Of a stretch of 64,000 nucleotides of DNA, positions 12,101 to 24,036 are shown in pieces; position 1 is the first letter of the stretch; each line of letters starts with the position of its first letter. This stretch comes from Tetrapyrgos nigripes (lineage: Eukaryota; Basidiomycota; Agaricomycetes; Agaricales; Campanellaceae): positions 62,001-126,000 of the forward strand of contig JAACJM010000108.1 of the NCBI GenBank assembly GCA_013368315.1, read 5' to 3'. A program made the position numbers and the translations under genes. A model generated the notes under the pieces. The model did no database searches. It had not been told where the DNA came from and saw nothing but the letters and a program-made list of their open reading frames with translations.

Positions 12101-14289
12101 GCCGATCACTGACAGCTGATTCAAAGAACTCATCGATGTCACGAGTTCGGTCTCTGAAGCTACCTCTCGAAGTCTCTTCAGAGAAATCTTCAACCTCAGT
12201 ATCGGACTGTATGTCAGCTGGCGCTGAATCTTGAACATCGGCTATACAAGAAGCTGCTTGAGGAGCCTTGGAAGTAGAAGATGACTTTGCGTTACCTGTA
12301 ATAATATGAGCCATCACTGCATTAGTATATTTTGGAGTACTTACTTTTTGTCTTCTTAACAGGCTGCTTAGTGGCAGGAGCATCTGCAGCTTTTCGCTTT
12401 CCCTTCACTTTCCCAGAAACTTTCTCAGAAATGTTTGATGTAGAGAGAGCCTCTGATCGCTGATTCTGATGCGACGTAACTTCAATTTCGCCATCATTAT
12501 TGGGATCGGAGATCTTCCATGTCGGTTTAACATTCCGAGATGAGCGTTGACCTATCGTGGTTGAGATAGAGGTAATGAACCCGGAAATGAGAAGAGAACA
12601 TACCACTACTAGTTGCTGGTTGCGTACTGTCATCTTCAGGATCATGCACCCAGTCGATCTCGGATGCATCCAAAAGCTTCCCATCAGAACCAACAGCACA
12701 CTGATCATCCCGAGATATCGCTGCTAAAAATGCAGAGTTGATACTGGTAAGTATTGGCATCTGAGTATTGAAAATTTGACTCACAACCACCCAACGTACG
12801 GACACGAAGTGTAATCATGCTCATGGAACCAATCCCAAGATTACCCAACGATTCATGGAGTGGAAGATACAAAAATCGATTGCTTGCTGCCAGAGAGATA
12901 CAAGCAGATGCTGGTAGAGAGTCCGAGTTGCGGCTGAATATCATAACGAGCATGTCTTGGACGGTGGTGTCTTTATTCACACCTTTAAAATAAGCATTAT
13001 TAATTGAATGATCGTCGGAAAGAATAAGGACGCACTGAGACAGAGTGTACCCTTGGAGGCATCCCGAATAAAGACAGTGAACGGACTCTCGCTTTTGGAT
13101 ATGATCTTTCTCCAACAGTCTGACCTCATATGTGAGACATGGCGACGCCGAAGCCTGAATTTTTGAAAGCGAAAAATGTGATTGATCTTGAATACCTCAG
13201 GGTAGATTGTTTGTACTTGAAAATTTCGTCAGATCAATCTTTTCAAGAGAGAAACTGAGTACTCACCACCAAGTAAAACAAGAATAAAAACATAGAGAAA
13301 AAGACCGGTGAACGCACAGGGTAAGTCAGCAGCTTGCTCGGATGTCAAGCTCAGTATCTGCGAGATAGCTGGAAATCCTGGGAACTGCGACAAAGTAAAA
13401 AAGAGCCCAGCCACAGGAGCGACGGTCAACAAGAAAAGGAGAAGGAACCACTGAGTTGCATTAAACGCGACCGTATATGGCGTTGAGGGTTGAAGGGATG
13501 GACGGTGAGATGAGTGCTTGGAAGCTTTCATCTCGTTGTTTGGGCAAAGCTAATCTGAAAATCCTACCTTTTTATACCTAAAATTTGCCAAGTTGGAGCG
13601 CGGACAATCTTTTCCGTGTGGCTTGATAAGAACCTCAAGGACACGAGGTTAAAAACACTCGAAAACGCGTCTCTCGGAGTCTATGATGTATGTTTGCTGG
13701 CTTGAAACTCGTTTATTGTGTGTTCGGTATGCTCGCAAGGGTGAAGACGGCTGTGTTAGAGCTAATTTAGTGTATTTTGACCGATAACAATTGAAGACGA
13801 CCACATTGGTCTCAGGGTACGCAAGTAGACCAAAAAAAAACCTCATGTACAAACTGTATTGCCCAAGAAAGGGTTGAGCTCGAGCCTGAGATGGATGGAT
13901 GAGAGCTCAAGAAGCAATTCCATATGTACCATCTTGTAATAGGTTACATCGTGAAGTATTTTGGGATAATCAAGAAAACGGCGGGAAGGGTGACTTCAGA
14001 TCGTGGTGGTAAGAACAGAAATGCAAAAAGTGGCAGTGCAAGCTAGGCACGTTACCTTTACAAGTGGGAATCGAAGCCAATTTTGCAGATCGGCAGCTTA
14101 CTTTTTCCCATGACTGGCTCGATGCTGAGTGGCTGAAAGCCCGGGCCTGAGCCCGAGCCCAGGGGCTTTGAGAAAGCAAGCCCGAGCCCTCAAGCCCTCA
14201 AGCCCTCTTCAAAGGCCGGGCCGGGCTTGGGCTTTCAGAGCCGGGCTTGGGCCGGCCTAGGGCTTTGAGCCCAAGCCCGCACATCACTA
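9141..14289 (-). mobile_element. hAT transposon, autonomous-type copy 1 (5149 bp)
   Basis: The ends are TAGTGATGTGCGGGC and its inverted form GCCCGCACATCACTA. The 8-bp target duplication is ATCATGGA (9133-9140 and 14290-14297). Long subterminal stretches (about 9150-9290 and 14135-14285) are packed with GGGCTCGGGC/GGGCTTGGGC words, probably transposase binding sites. The single spliced gene inside is on the minus strand. The element is nearly identical to 35812-40961, which lies in the opposite orientation and is one base longer; a T/A homopolymer near 13832 (9 A here, 10 T there) can explain that. Insertion interrupts the msrA pseudogene. Confidence 0.95.
9335..13531 (-). CDS. hAT transposase with membrane, ubiquitin-like and BED domains (copy 1)
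   Basis: This is the same gene as 36571-40767, on the minus strand; the translated exons I compared are identical. The order is two hydrophobic segments, a ubiquitin-like domain, a BED zinc finger, and a hAT catalytic core and dimerisation tail. The domain evidence and exon joins are described under the other copy. The start at 13531 (MKASKHSSH) has a TATAAA-like box about 40 bases upstream (13572-13577, minus strand). All exon joins I checked keep frame, so the gene appears intact and could supply transposase for the family-A elements in the window. Confidence 0.88.
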
Positions 14290-15596
14290 ATCATGGAATC
14301 ACGAAACCATGAAAATATACGGTGCCGACACGGACACGGACACGGACACGGACAAGTAAACGAAGACTCAAACGACACGACATGACACGGATAAGAAAGA
14401 GAAAACGAAGACGAAAACCGAAAACGAAAAGGGAACGCTAACCCCCAACGCCCAAATGCGAGTCTGAGACGTCGGGAAAGATGAAAGACGAAACCATTCC
14501 ACTCCTCACTCCCACTACTCTCCTCCATACAAACATTCCTCCCCTCCCCAAACCGATCGAAACCGAGACCAGTACCACTCCCTCCACCCACACCAACATC
14601 AAAACATCAAACCAAACCCTTACTCAACCTACAACAAAACGAAAACGAAAGTATTGAAGAGGTACAGAAACACTTCTTCCTAAAATACTTCTCCTGCACC
14701 TCCTCCGTCACCCGTTTCGCAATCTCGAGTTAGGAGGGGGAGTGGTAGAAGATGGCGGAGCGGTATTCTGGTTGGGGAATACGATGACGACAACGTTGAC
14801 AAAAAGAATGAGTATGTTGCGGGTGGGCAAGATTTTGAGGTAGACAGCAGGCGGGGTTGGGTGGACGAGTGGGAGTTTTGGGGGAGATGGGAAGACGAAG
14901 AATGGGTAGAAAAAAGGAAGAAAAGTGGGAGAACGGGAGATGAGAGACAACACCGTCAGTGATCCCACTCACATCCTAGTCGCAAAAAGATCCACTCATC
15001 AACCAACTCTGCATAACTAACCACACTAGGATCAAACTAAATCCTCAACGCCTCTGCATGGTCCGTCGTCCCACTACACCTCCCTATAACTCGGATTCGT
15101 CGCATCTTCTTTCCCTCCTGTATACCCTACATTCGTCTTCAAAATCCCTTTATTCTCATTGGGAGGGTAGTGGAGGTTGTGGAGGACATATCTCAGAGGG
15201 AGGTTAGATCGATGGGGGTTCCGAAGAGGAGAGTACGGAGGGAGGAAAGTATGAAATTGTGATGAGGAGGAATTACTTATGAGGTCATCCATGTGCTGAC
15301 CACCCCTTTGCTTACCAAACAAACCCACTCTTTTTCTCATCAACCGCGATGTTGGGCATTCGTTCTGCATGCCCGTAGTGTCTCTAGCTGTGCAGCGAAT
15401 GCTGAGAGGGTCTTTCATGGACTCCTCGTCTTATATACGTTGCTCTCTGCTGTACCCGTTTCACCGAATTTGAAATACGGCCTAATGGTCTAGTCGCATG
15501 ATTCTCGCTTTGGGGTTGCCTTGCGACAGTTAGGCCCTGCCATCTCGCAGACTGTCTTTTTGCATTCCTTTCTGGCTAGACTTCCGATACCAGTAG

Positions 15597-16119
15597 TAGT
15601 GTTGTAAACGGTCCGACTCGATTGCGGCTAGCCGACGAGCCGAGCCGGTTTTAGAGCCGCGGCTCGGCTCCGACTGGCTCGCGACTCGAGTCGTCTAGGG
15701 GAGGACAAAAAATATGTTTGTGTAGAGCAGTCAGAGCTTCAGATTTGAGAGACGCCAACAAGGCATTCTGTTCCTCACTTTCCTTATGAAGATCCCTGGA
15801 GCCTGTCAGCGTTGCTGGAAATTAATTGTCGAACCTCGCCATGTCATCATTGGCATGTTCACACGGCCTCGCTTACACCTCATTTGCAAACATTCTTGTA
15901 GTTCGTAAAATACACAGGTAAAATTCCTTTAAGTTACTCAGATATAGTATTTATGGACTTGAAATATCCTTTCAGCTTTGTAAGTAGCCATAGTTCGCTT
16001 TTTTCCGTAGAGGATTGGATTTCACCGACTCTAAACGGCTAGAGTCGGAGTCGAGTCTTTTACCGGCTCTTACAAAGAGCCGAGCCGGAGCGGACCGTAG
16101 CCGACCGTTTACATCACTA
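15597..16119. mobile_element. Non-autonomous hAT element, family B (523 bp)
   Basis: The element begins TAGTGTTGTAAACGGTCC and ends CGGTCG-type sequence running into GTTTACATCACTA as inverted repeats. A perfect 8-bp duplication ACCAGTAG flanks it (15589-15596 and 16120-16127). GAGCCG/CGGCTC motifs cluster near both ends, as in 4510-5094. It has no coding capacity. Confidence 0.88.
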
Positions 16120-16127
16120 ACCAGTAG

Positions 16128-17167
16128 TGTCCCTGTCAACGTCAACGTTCTCGGCCTCTTAGTTCGTTTGCCATTCTCGTTTTTTTAATTTATTGGTTTC
16201 AGGTTCGTCAAGTTCTTGCTCGTATTGTAACTTTTAGTTCTATTCCATGCATATGCGCTTGTGTGCTTGCGTTAGAGCGAGGACTCGGTTTACGACTAAG
16301 ACTACGGGTGTGATGATGGGCCGGGCGTGTGGTTGTGGTTATAGGTGCGATGGGTTGGGTTCCGGGTACAATGGAGTGGAGGGACGGGGACAGGGACAGG
16401 GACAGGAAAGGACGACTAAGGCCACGACTACGCCCTTTCTAAATCTTTCGGTTATTCTTAATACATAGTTATTAGCGAACTCGGCGCTAGATGAGCCAAT
16501 GAGTCGATGACTTAACACCTGATGTACATACTCAACATTCCGGCGTACTCGAAGCCACATATTCATCTCCCGCTGTGACTACGATAATAATATTTCAATC
16601 AGCCAATTATCCTCGTACGTATCAACGGGAAAGAATCACAAACTCCAAATATCGACACCTCGACTTCTATAAGTAGTGCACTACTACTACAGTTTATACC
16701 TTCTGCAATTCTAGTGGAACCTTTATTGAGTTAGAATACACCGTTTTACGTCCCCGGGGTCACATGTACTGGCAGCAGAAGCTTCCACTGGCACGGCATT
16801 CGCTTGAAGTACGACTCCCATCACGATGAGGAAGCAAAGATACATAGAGCCATTTTCGAGAATGGTGAATTTCATCTTCTATATCCCAGTTTGTTAGCTA
16901 AAGCTGACTTCAGGCGCCCAGGTATACATACATGTACCACTGGGATAACTAATACTGGAAACATCAAGCGTAAGTGCCATGTCGCTGTTCAAGCATGAGC
17001 GTATAATTCACCTTTTACTAAACTTGACCCGGGGACCACTCGCTGGGAGATCAAGGGATGATCTTGAGGAAAGCCAAAGTGAGAAGGTACACTTTATATC
17101 ATACAGTCTGCTCGATGCTCTCAGGAGTTTTCTTAAGCCTAGGTCAGCTACGGAAGGGCAAGGAGCT
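16128..17167. other. No gene seen
   Basis: No reading frame with recognisable features. A short run of GGGACA units occurs at about 16384-16405. Sequence from 16800 to 17160 has open frames but no motif, start context or splice pattern that I can support. Confidence 0.45.
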
Positions 17168-17470
17168 CCGCTGATACAGCAAGGTCCAAACATCAGGGGT
17201 AAAATGCTTCCGACCCAGCTCTAGTATAATTAAGGAATTTGCTCCGTTCCAACAGCAGTATTTTCATCGCATTCGTACATCAAGGTCAGATCTCAGGACA
17301 GTCTTAGTGTCCGCTGATACAGCAAGGTCCAAACGTCAGGGGGTAAAATGCTTCTGACCCAGCTCTAGTATAATTAAGGAATTTGTTCCGTTCCAACAGC
17401 GGTATTTCTATCACATTCGTACATCAAGGTCAGGTCTCAGGGCAATCTCAGTGTCCACTGATAGAGCAAG
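17168..17470. repeat. Tandem repeat, unit about 144 bp
   Basis: Two full units start at 17168 and 17311 (word CCGCTGATACAGC), and a third partial unit starts at 17455 (CCACTGATAGAGC). Spacing is 143-144 bases and the units are about 90% alike by eye. No coding role is evident. Confidence 0.85.
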
Positions 17471-17639
17471 TCCGGAGCGGCGTAATACTATCTATCTATC
17501 AAGATCCAAACATCCACAAAGTTCAAACAGTGAGTTCGGGTCAGGGGTCCGGGACCTTTTGCCGGGTTGCTGCTAGCAGCGACGGTGCCTATCGCTTCGA
17601 GAGAAGCTTTGACACCGAGGTCCTGTGTATCGTTTAAAT

Positions 17640-20480
17640 CAATATACTCATTGTCACAAAAAGTAACAGTCCCCCTATTTTTTGATCATATCTCTACAAC
17701 GGCTGCATATTTCTTTCTTCAACCAAGTTGTAAATTTGTTCAGTAGTAAAATAGAAAACTTTTGACACCCAAAGTGAGATGACCTGGCTAAGGAGTCTTC
17801 TTGTAGGGGGGTATTTCACAAACCCCCATTTCGCTACACCATGACACAATTTTTTCTCGCAAAGTCCGACCACACCAGCAGAAAGAGCGGCATCAAAAAC
17901 GGGGGATGCGGTCCACTCCCCAGTTGTCAGAGTAAAATTGAGGGAGAACATCAAGAAAGAAAATGCCATGAAATGGCCATTTTGCCAGTTTTTTGTGCGT
18001 TTCCATCATCTTCCAACAGCGTTGGGTATGTAAGAGTTGGTGGAGGATGAACTAATTGCTTATGCCTTCGCTCTGCTCAAGTAGAAGAGAGATTGTTTTG
18101 TGTATAGCCAAACACGGTGACCCCAAATGGAGCCGCCCAAGAGAGAGATTGAATTGAATGATGTCGAAGCACAATACATAGTACTGGGGAAAGGTGCCAA
18201 TGCTTTGCATGGCAAGTTATGAGGCCCTTGGAATATATGATATACAGTATAAGTACTCACTAAGCTCAATGGTTCTCAGCCTCTCATTCTCTCATTGCAA
18301 AGCAACATAACTCTTGTGGTCTAGAATGTGTGCCCAGCAATATCTCCAATGATGGGGAGAATATGGTGTAGATACCAATGGTACAATCCCCTGGCACTCT
18401 CACCAAATGTATTCAGATGAAAGACCTATATTCACATACATAGATACATAGTATACTACGACTATCATAATAACCAGACTGTCAAGAACGTTGCCACTTA
18501 GCAAACCACCCAAGTCACACAATGAACAGGATGGATTCGACGAGTTACAATGAGATGAGATAGAAAAAGGATGATAGAGACGAGAAGGGATCGAGTAGCT
18601 GACTATGCTCGACACTGCACTGTACTAGGAGCGGAGTGGAGACGAAGTGAACAGACTAAGGAACCTAGCTACGAGATCTAAGATATATATAGAAGAGGAG
18701 TGAATATGTGAGAATGTCCATGGAGCCTAGGGATCGGAGGAGATAAGAATGTGAGTCAAGTAGAGAAATATGTACATGAGAATGTCCATGGAGATAAAGG
18801 AAGCGGAGAAGTGAGTCATAGATCCAAGAGACGATGATGAGAAGTAATCAGTATTTATGGGTTTATGGAAGATGATAGAATGGCGAATAGAAGTGAATAG
18901 ATAATGGAGGAGAATAGAGGGGAAATGAGGAGGCGGGAGGCGATTCATGACACAGACTCACCTAACCTCCTGCCTCAAACTCCAAGCACACTGACCATAG
19001 GCAGATGTAGATACGTCCACTGTGTAATCACAAGTGAGATAGATCAACAAGGACTCAAGAGAACACTCGCAAAAAGATGACGGGAGTAGAGAACTGTTCA
19101 ACATCCAAGGAGGGATTTGTAAGAATTGAGAAGATATTGAGCAAAGTGAATGAATGGCCCACTGCAAAATGAAGATGCCCAGTCTCGTGTGTTTGAAAGA
19201 GCTTGGTTGAAAATATCGCCAGCAGACATATTCCAGTAGTTGTGTGTTGGCGGTCTGAAAGAGGTTGAAGGGGAGTGGTAACATCAACAATGAGGGCACA
19301 AAATGAATAAAGTGGGCTGTGGATGAGCAAGGGAGGACGTACAAAACATACATAAGCTCACATTGGCAGGTTGGATAGCTGATTCCTGCATGTATAATAT
19401 TGGTGTGAGTGAACATCAAACGACAAAAGCCAAAGGTAAAAAGTGAGAACGACAAGATGTGAGAGGATGGTAATCCCCAAAGGCAATGAGCAGAAAGCTG
19501 AAAATGGAAAATGAAGGGAATGCAGCTACTACGATGCTACAGGCAAATGACAAAGCAGAGACTCACCAACAGGATGAACTGCCAACCCTCTCAACTTTCA
19601 GGTTCTCCTCCTCAGACCCTCTTACGAGATGTCTGCCATAGCAGACAGTGAATCTGAGAATGGCAAGGTTGTCCTTCAACAGTGTTGGCATGACTTGGTA
19701 GACGGACTGGTGTAGGCATGGCAGGGGCTTGAGACAAAGACTGGTGTTGTGTGAGCTTCTCAGTCAGTGTATGCACTTGGCTTCACAAAGTAGTAGAAAA
19801 GTAAAGGTGGTTTGTCAAAGGCAGGGAAGGCATGGGTTCTGGGTGTTGCCTCCTTGCTGTTGTTGGGTAAGTTGAGTGGATCATTGCAAAGTTGTGTGGA
19901 CAATTGACGAAGGGTAGCAAACTACAGGTGTCGCACAAAGAGAAGGGCGGGCAGAGAGTAAGGGAGAGAGGAAGGAGAGGTTGTCGTCGTAGTTTGGGTC
20001 AACAAGAAATATCAGATGTAGTGATGACATATCAGCTGAGTGTCAGTTGAAATGTTGGTCATTTCGGAGCGCTGAGGTGGCGTGTAAAACTTAGAACCTG
20101 TGGAAAAATTTGCTACTCAATTGCGAGGTTGACATAAGTTAACTCGGCCTAAAGGGCCTTGTAACCAGGGAAATGTGGGCCCCCATGTACAGGGGCAAGT
20201 ACAAGTCTGAACTCCACTAACACTTCACGTCAAGTATAATAGTATCACAAGCATTTGGATACAATAAAGGTAATGAAGATAACAATTGTATATTATTCTC
20301 TTATATACATTACACAAACCACCTTTCTACCTCTGCAGCTGTTCAAGTTGATGTTCCTTTCTCTCAGACAACCAGTCCATCTGAATTTTCCACCACTTTC
20401 CATTCCATCATAATAGAAACAATGTAAAAATCTATCAAAAACTCGAGCTGTAAAATGGCCTTCCCCATAGTAGATTATGC
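17640..20480. other. No gene seen; repeat-derived
   Basis: No supported gene. The region holds a scrap of the SDR 3' flank (18003-18055), the dispersed repeats at about 18178-18240 and 20093-20165, and an LTR- or promoter-like repeat at about 18435-18700. Open frames on the minus strand around 18960-19455 lack recognisable domains. Confidence 0.5.
18435..18700 (-). repeat. LTR- or promoter-like repeat, inverted copy at about 33790-33965
   Basis: Read on the minus strand this contains a TATATATA box (about 18684-18691). It then has GTTCACTTCGTCTCCACTCC and, further on, GTGTGACTTGGGTGGTT. The same words occur in the same order on the plus strand at about 33795-33962. The layout of TATA box plus conserved downstream region suggests solo LTRs or duplicated promoters. 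I saw no reverse transcriptase in the window. Confidence 0.5.
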
Positions 20481-20483
20481 CAG

Positions 20484-21558
20484 CTAATCTATATCTGTCC
20501 GACTGAACTTGTGATCAATGTACATTCTCTGGCTTTCTGTTCTGGACCCAATGTAGAAGCACAACAAAGAAGGAGCATATACAAATTCTGTGTTATAGGT
20601 CCTTGTTCTTGTACAGCCAGTATAACTATATCTTGCAGTATGTTGAACATCAATGTTGTTTGACACCCAAATATCATATACTGAGACATAGACTCCTCTG
20701 TTGAATGTTCTGTCAACTTCACACAATTCATGAAACTGATCTTGCAAGGACTCTTTTATGTCTTTGATACCCATTTCACATTTCTAGCAAGTTGTGTCAT
20801 AAAAGGATTTCCGAATTTGTCAAATTCATTCTGCCAGTACATTGGATTGGAGTGCCATACATGAATTAGAACAGCTAAAATCAAGTCATATGCACAACTA
20901 TTTCCATGCCAGATGGGCCCACATATATCAGATAGATCATTACACATGCTGTGTCATCTGTTTAATTTAACATTACAGCCAGTAATGGAAACAACCTCTT
21001 GTTCATGTTCATCTTCCCTTGACTGTTTTCCTATATTTATTTTCTCCTCTTGAACAGTACCAATTGTAGGTTTAGAACCTTTGGCTACTGCAAGATTGGT
21101 GTTATCAGATAGTTTTTGTTTAGCTTTCTTACTTTTGTCAAGGTCTAGTATTTTCCATTCAGCACTCTCATAATCACATACAAATGGATCCTCTGCATCC
21201 CAGCACAAGCATGATATAAGTTTGGAGGCTTATAATTATTACCTATAAGGTTTCTGAAAGAGTCAATTTGGTAGGTATGATGATCACCTTTCACAGATTT
21301 TCAAGTTTTCCATTGAAACAACAAAGTGTTATATCATCTAGAAATTCTAGAGCTATGTACATATTCTTGTTGCAATCTAGGAGAATGTGTTTTGAGACCA
21401 CCCTGGATTTTATTAGGATCAAAACCTTGCAAGATTATTGTACCAGCTGCTGTTGCACTTCTTGATAATGCTGTATATATCCCATGAAAGTCTTGACAGT
21501 TTTGAATGTCTACTGGGTTATCCAGATGAGTTTTACCTTGAGAAGCATAATCAGTCAT
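20484..21558 (-). pseudogene. Pif1-type helicase C-terminus fused to USP-like protease, decayed
   Basis: The minus strand first encodes the end of a Pif1/Helitron-type DNA helicase: YASQGKTHLDNPVD, YTALSRSATAAGT, LQGFDPNKI (about 21400-21558). A charged linker follows (20954-21208), then a cysteine-protease-like box IWHGNSCAYDLILAVL (about 20885-20920). The same NSCAYD box occurs in the 466-codon ORF at 27968-29368. One TGA (20951-20953) separates linker and protease box in an otherwise continuous frame. A frameshift near 20770 precedes DIKESLQDQFHELCEVDRTF. The helicase Walker motifs are missing, so this is a 5'-truncated, inactivated remnant. Helicases of this kind replicate Helitron-like elements; the source element's ends were not found. 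Confidence 0.72.
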
Positions 21559-22079
21559 TGAGAAACAAGGTAATACTTCAACTTGACTTCTGGAAACATA
21601 TAGTCTTGTGGTTTTCTATAGGCGTGGGCAGCGCTGCCAAGTTATTAGGTAATCACAGAGCGGCAAGCCAATGGCACTAGTATTTATAGCTCCAAGACCT
21701 GGTTTTTTTGGTCTGAGTACTCAGATAGACTTAAACATACCATCTACAAAATTTAATTGTCAAAGGCAGAGAAGAAGTGGTACTTATGTACTGTCCAATT
21801 TGCAGCCAAAACCAGCACGCCTGAGTGGCTGTGTTGGCGCGGAAACGCTGTCCTCGTCCTTTCTGCGAGTTCTACTTCGTTTTTTCTCGCAATTTTTGGT
21901 ATGAAGGCAGTTGAAAGATAAGCATACTGATCTATCAAATCAAATGTAAGATGTTGTGCTTGAATGCTAGCAAAAATGGGAGGAAAGCAACCGTGTGAGA
22001 TTTCAGGGATGAAAGGGATGTGGGCCAACGCTGCGCGTGGCAAATACGAAGCCACTGGTCGGAAAAATAGTCGGTAAAT

Positions 22080-22571
22080 TTATCTACGTATTTCGACATA
22101 TAATGGTGGACGAATATCCTGGCCGTCTCCTGCAGTGTTGAACGCCATCAGACCCAAACAAGTTAAACTTGCTCTCGTCAGAAAAGATAATGGCACGCCA
22201 GTCATCCGCGTCAAGTTCCTTCATGCCGATACCCCATGCTAGTCGTCGTGTTTTGTGATTCGTGGTCAGCTTTGGCTTCTTTCGTCGTTTCCGCCCATTC
22301 AGTCCCTCTCTCTGCAGCGTCTCCCGCACAGTACGCGACGGAACATCTGGGCAATAGAGCAGACGCGCGTGTTCTCCATGTCCAACCTTCCCTGCATCAA
22401 TTCCCGCTGTTCCTGTATCTTTCTGGGCTTCTCTCCGCGTTTCCTCTCCCGTGTGTAAGGATTTCCGGTCTTCTTCATGTCATTGTAGTTGGCACTGACG
22501 GTATGATGGTCTATGTGCAGGTAGCTGCCAATTTCTCGGAAGGTGAGCTGCTGTTCGTCGCGTATATACAT
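22080..22571 (-). pseudogene. Tc1/mariner-type transposase fragment
   Basis: The N-terminal part is a helix-turn-helix segment (LTFREIGSYLHIDHHTVS) followed by a basic stretch. After a frameshift near 22370-22390 come CPDVPSRTVRETLQREGLNG and then DDWRAIIFSDESKFNLFGSD. The latter holds the first catalytic Asp of the DDE/D core. The rest of the core is missing or unreadable. The order and motifs fit Tc1-like transposases of fungi. No inverted ends were located. Confidence 0.72.
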
Positions 22572-22751
22572 ACGTGATTAATCGTCGTCTGGTTGGTGTA
22601 CAATTAGTCTGAGGCTTTTTTGAGTGTGTAGGAGGGGGTCTGTTGGCGTCCTGGGCAGCTTGGGCAGGAGGCTGGTAGTAGAAGAAGCTTATCGTGGTTC
22701 ATTGGTGGTCGTCAAGGAAAAGGTTTGGTTTTAGACTACGTGTCGCGTATC

Positions 22752-23801
22752 TAGGGCACGGAAAGTTCGGTCCTGGACTTTGGTCCGGACTGAACTTCAC
22801 TGGACTGAACCTGAAGTCCGACTCAAAGTTCAGAAATCCTGAGAACTGGACCCCAGGTTCGGTTCATGGTCCAATAAGCCCTCGGAATTGGTGGACCGGT
22901 AAAGTTTGAAGCTGAGCAGTCCACATTTGGTAAGCAAGATTTCTTAAGGCACGTTTCTGTCTTCAACCGCCATGTGCGCTCTTCCTCAATATCCAGTGCA
23001 CCTGTCTGTTTTGCGCCAAGTTTCTGGGTAGGTTGGTACTGTACGGCGCTGGCATGTAGGGTTTCTGTTCCTCTACTAAGCCAAATATATCATTTTGTGC
23101 CTATAATCTGTGGGTTTTTCGTCAGCTTTTCAATCCAGGCAACGCCGCCAGCCAGCACTAGTATTGTTCGCTGAGTTACAAGCAATCGGTGGTGGGGCGT
23201 AAGTTTTCCAATCAATCAGTTCATAACGTGGTTCTGATTTTGGGTCCTGAAGCATCATCAGTATTATCCGACACTTTCACGCATGGTGCGTGATTATCTC
23301 GCTATCCAGGGCTCTGGAACTCCGTCGGAGAGAGCATTCTCGAGTGCAGGCCTCACCGATCACAAGTGCCACAATGGACTGAAACCCGAAATGCTTGCAG
23401 CCATTCAGACTCTCAAAGCTGCTTACCGCAATGGACATATTTCCGCTGATCAACAAGCTGATGAGCATGTAGAAGACCTTCAAAATTTTTTTGGAGAGGA
23501 TGAGGACAGTGAATCTGAGGGAGAGGAATCTAGTCTCATCCAGGTAGAGTAGTTGATAATATTGCCACTACTTTACAGTAAGTATCTATTATTTCACGTA
23601 TCTATCATAGCTACTGTTTACAAGCATTTTCGGTTATATCAGGTGAGAGAGAGGTTCGGACGCGTCCGAACTTTGCTTGAACTTGAACTGGACCGAAGTC
23701 CAGTCCAAAGTTCGAAAAATTTTCAAACTGGACGCAAAGTTCAGTCCGGGGTTCAAAAAATTTGTCTCTGAACCGGACTGAACCGGACTTTCCGCACCCT
23801 A
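22752..23801 (+). mobile_element. Deleted hAT element, family C (1050 bp)
   Basis: The ends are TAGGGCACGGAAAGTTCGG and, inverted, CCGGACTTTCCGCACCCTA. A perfect 8-bp target duplication CGCGTATC (22744-22751 and 23802-23809) flanks them. Subterminal GTTCAGTCC/GGACTGAAC words are dense at both ends. Only the last piece of a transposase gene is retained (23283-23552). It is distinct from families A and B. Confidence 0.88.
23283..23552 (+). pseudogene. hAT transposase C-terminal fragment
   Basis: About 89 codons encode the hAT C-terminal dimerisation region: RDYLAIQGSGTPSERAFSSAG, followed by an acidic tail ending at a stop at 23550-23552. The motif (A/S)SERAFSSAG is diagnostic of the family. 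The catalytic core upstream is absent, so this is the residue of an internally deleted element (22752-23801). Confidence 0.8.
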
Positions 23802-24036
23802 CGCGTATCTAGGTGCAATGTCACGCGTTTCTGGTGGTTCTTTTTTTTTTTGCAGTACATACATTTGGGTCTCAAAAATCGTCATATATTTTTCCACTGC
23901 GAAAGAGTGAGTCTAGAGTGCGTAAGACGCTCAGACTAGAAATTTTCGCTGGGGTTCGAGGAGGCCCAGCGGCCGTGAGAACGCGTTTCCGGATTTAGGA
24001 TGGTAGACTTCCAACCGCCACTGTATGGACCCACCA

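Larger units (their letters stand above)
8707..15260 (-). pseudogene. msrA: Methionine sulfoxide reductase A pseudogene split by a hAT element
   Basis: MsrA reduces methionine-S-sulfoxide in oxidised proteins. Segments typical of the family appear in the right order on the minus strand. PPNENKGILKTNVGYTGGK and NPSYREV lie at about 15075-15190, then CSGTTDHAEALRI at about 15020-15065 and FDPSVVSYAELV. QYRSAIFYHSP (preceded by PE) and LEIAKRVTEEVQEKY follow at about 14650-14780. The C-terminal AGQWWDAEDYHQLYLFKNP and GYQYPTHRLW, ending at the stop at 8707-8709, lie in an exon starting at about 8829. The gene is broken by a two-base frame change after YREV, a TAG after ALRI and a TAA after YHSPS. 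I cannot find an intact GCFWG catalytic motif. The hAT element 9141-14289 sits between the last two parts, about 350 and 310 bases from the flanking exons. Removing it would leave a gap of roughly 0.7 kb, long for an intron here. Confidence 0.82.

Noticed and set aside
14235..14591. Long minus-strand frame with Cys-Pro repeats crossing the hAT border
   Set aside because: It arises from a GGACAC tandem run and reads into the hAT terminus; it does not match the MsrA frame.
18958..19455. 165-codon frame on the minus strand
   Set aside because: No recognisable domain, start context or splice pattern; composition resembles non-coding repeat DNA.
20484..21558. A complete Helitron
   Set aside because: No Rep domain, no Walker motifs and no TC...CTRR ends were seen; only the helicase end and protease tail remain.
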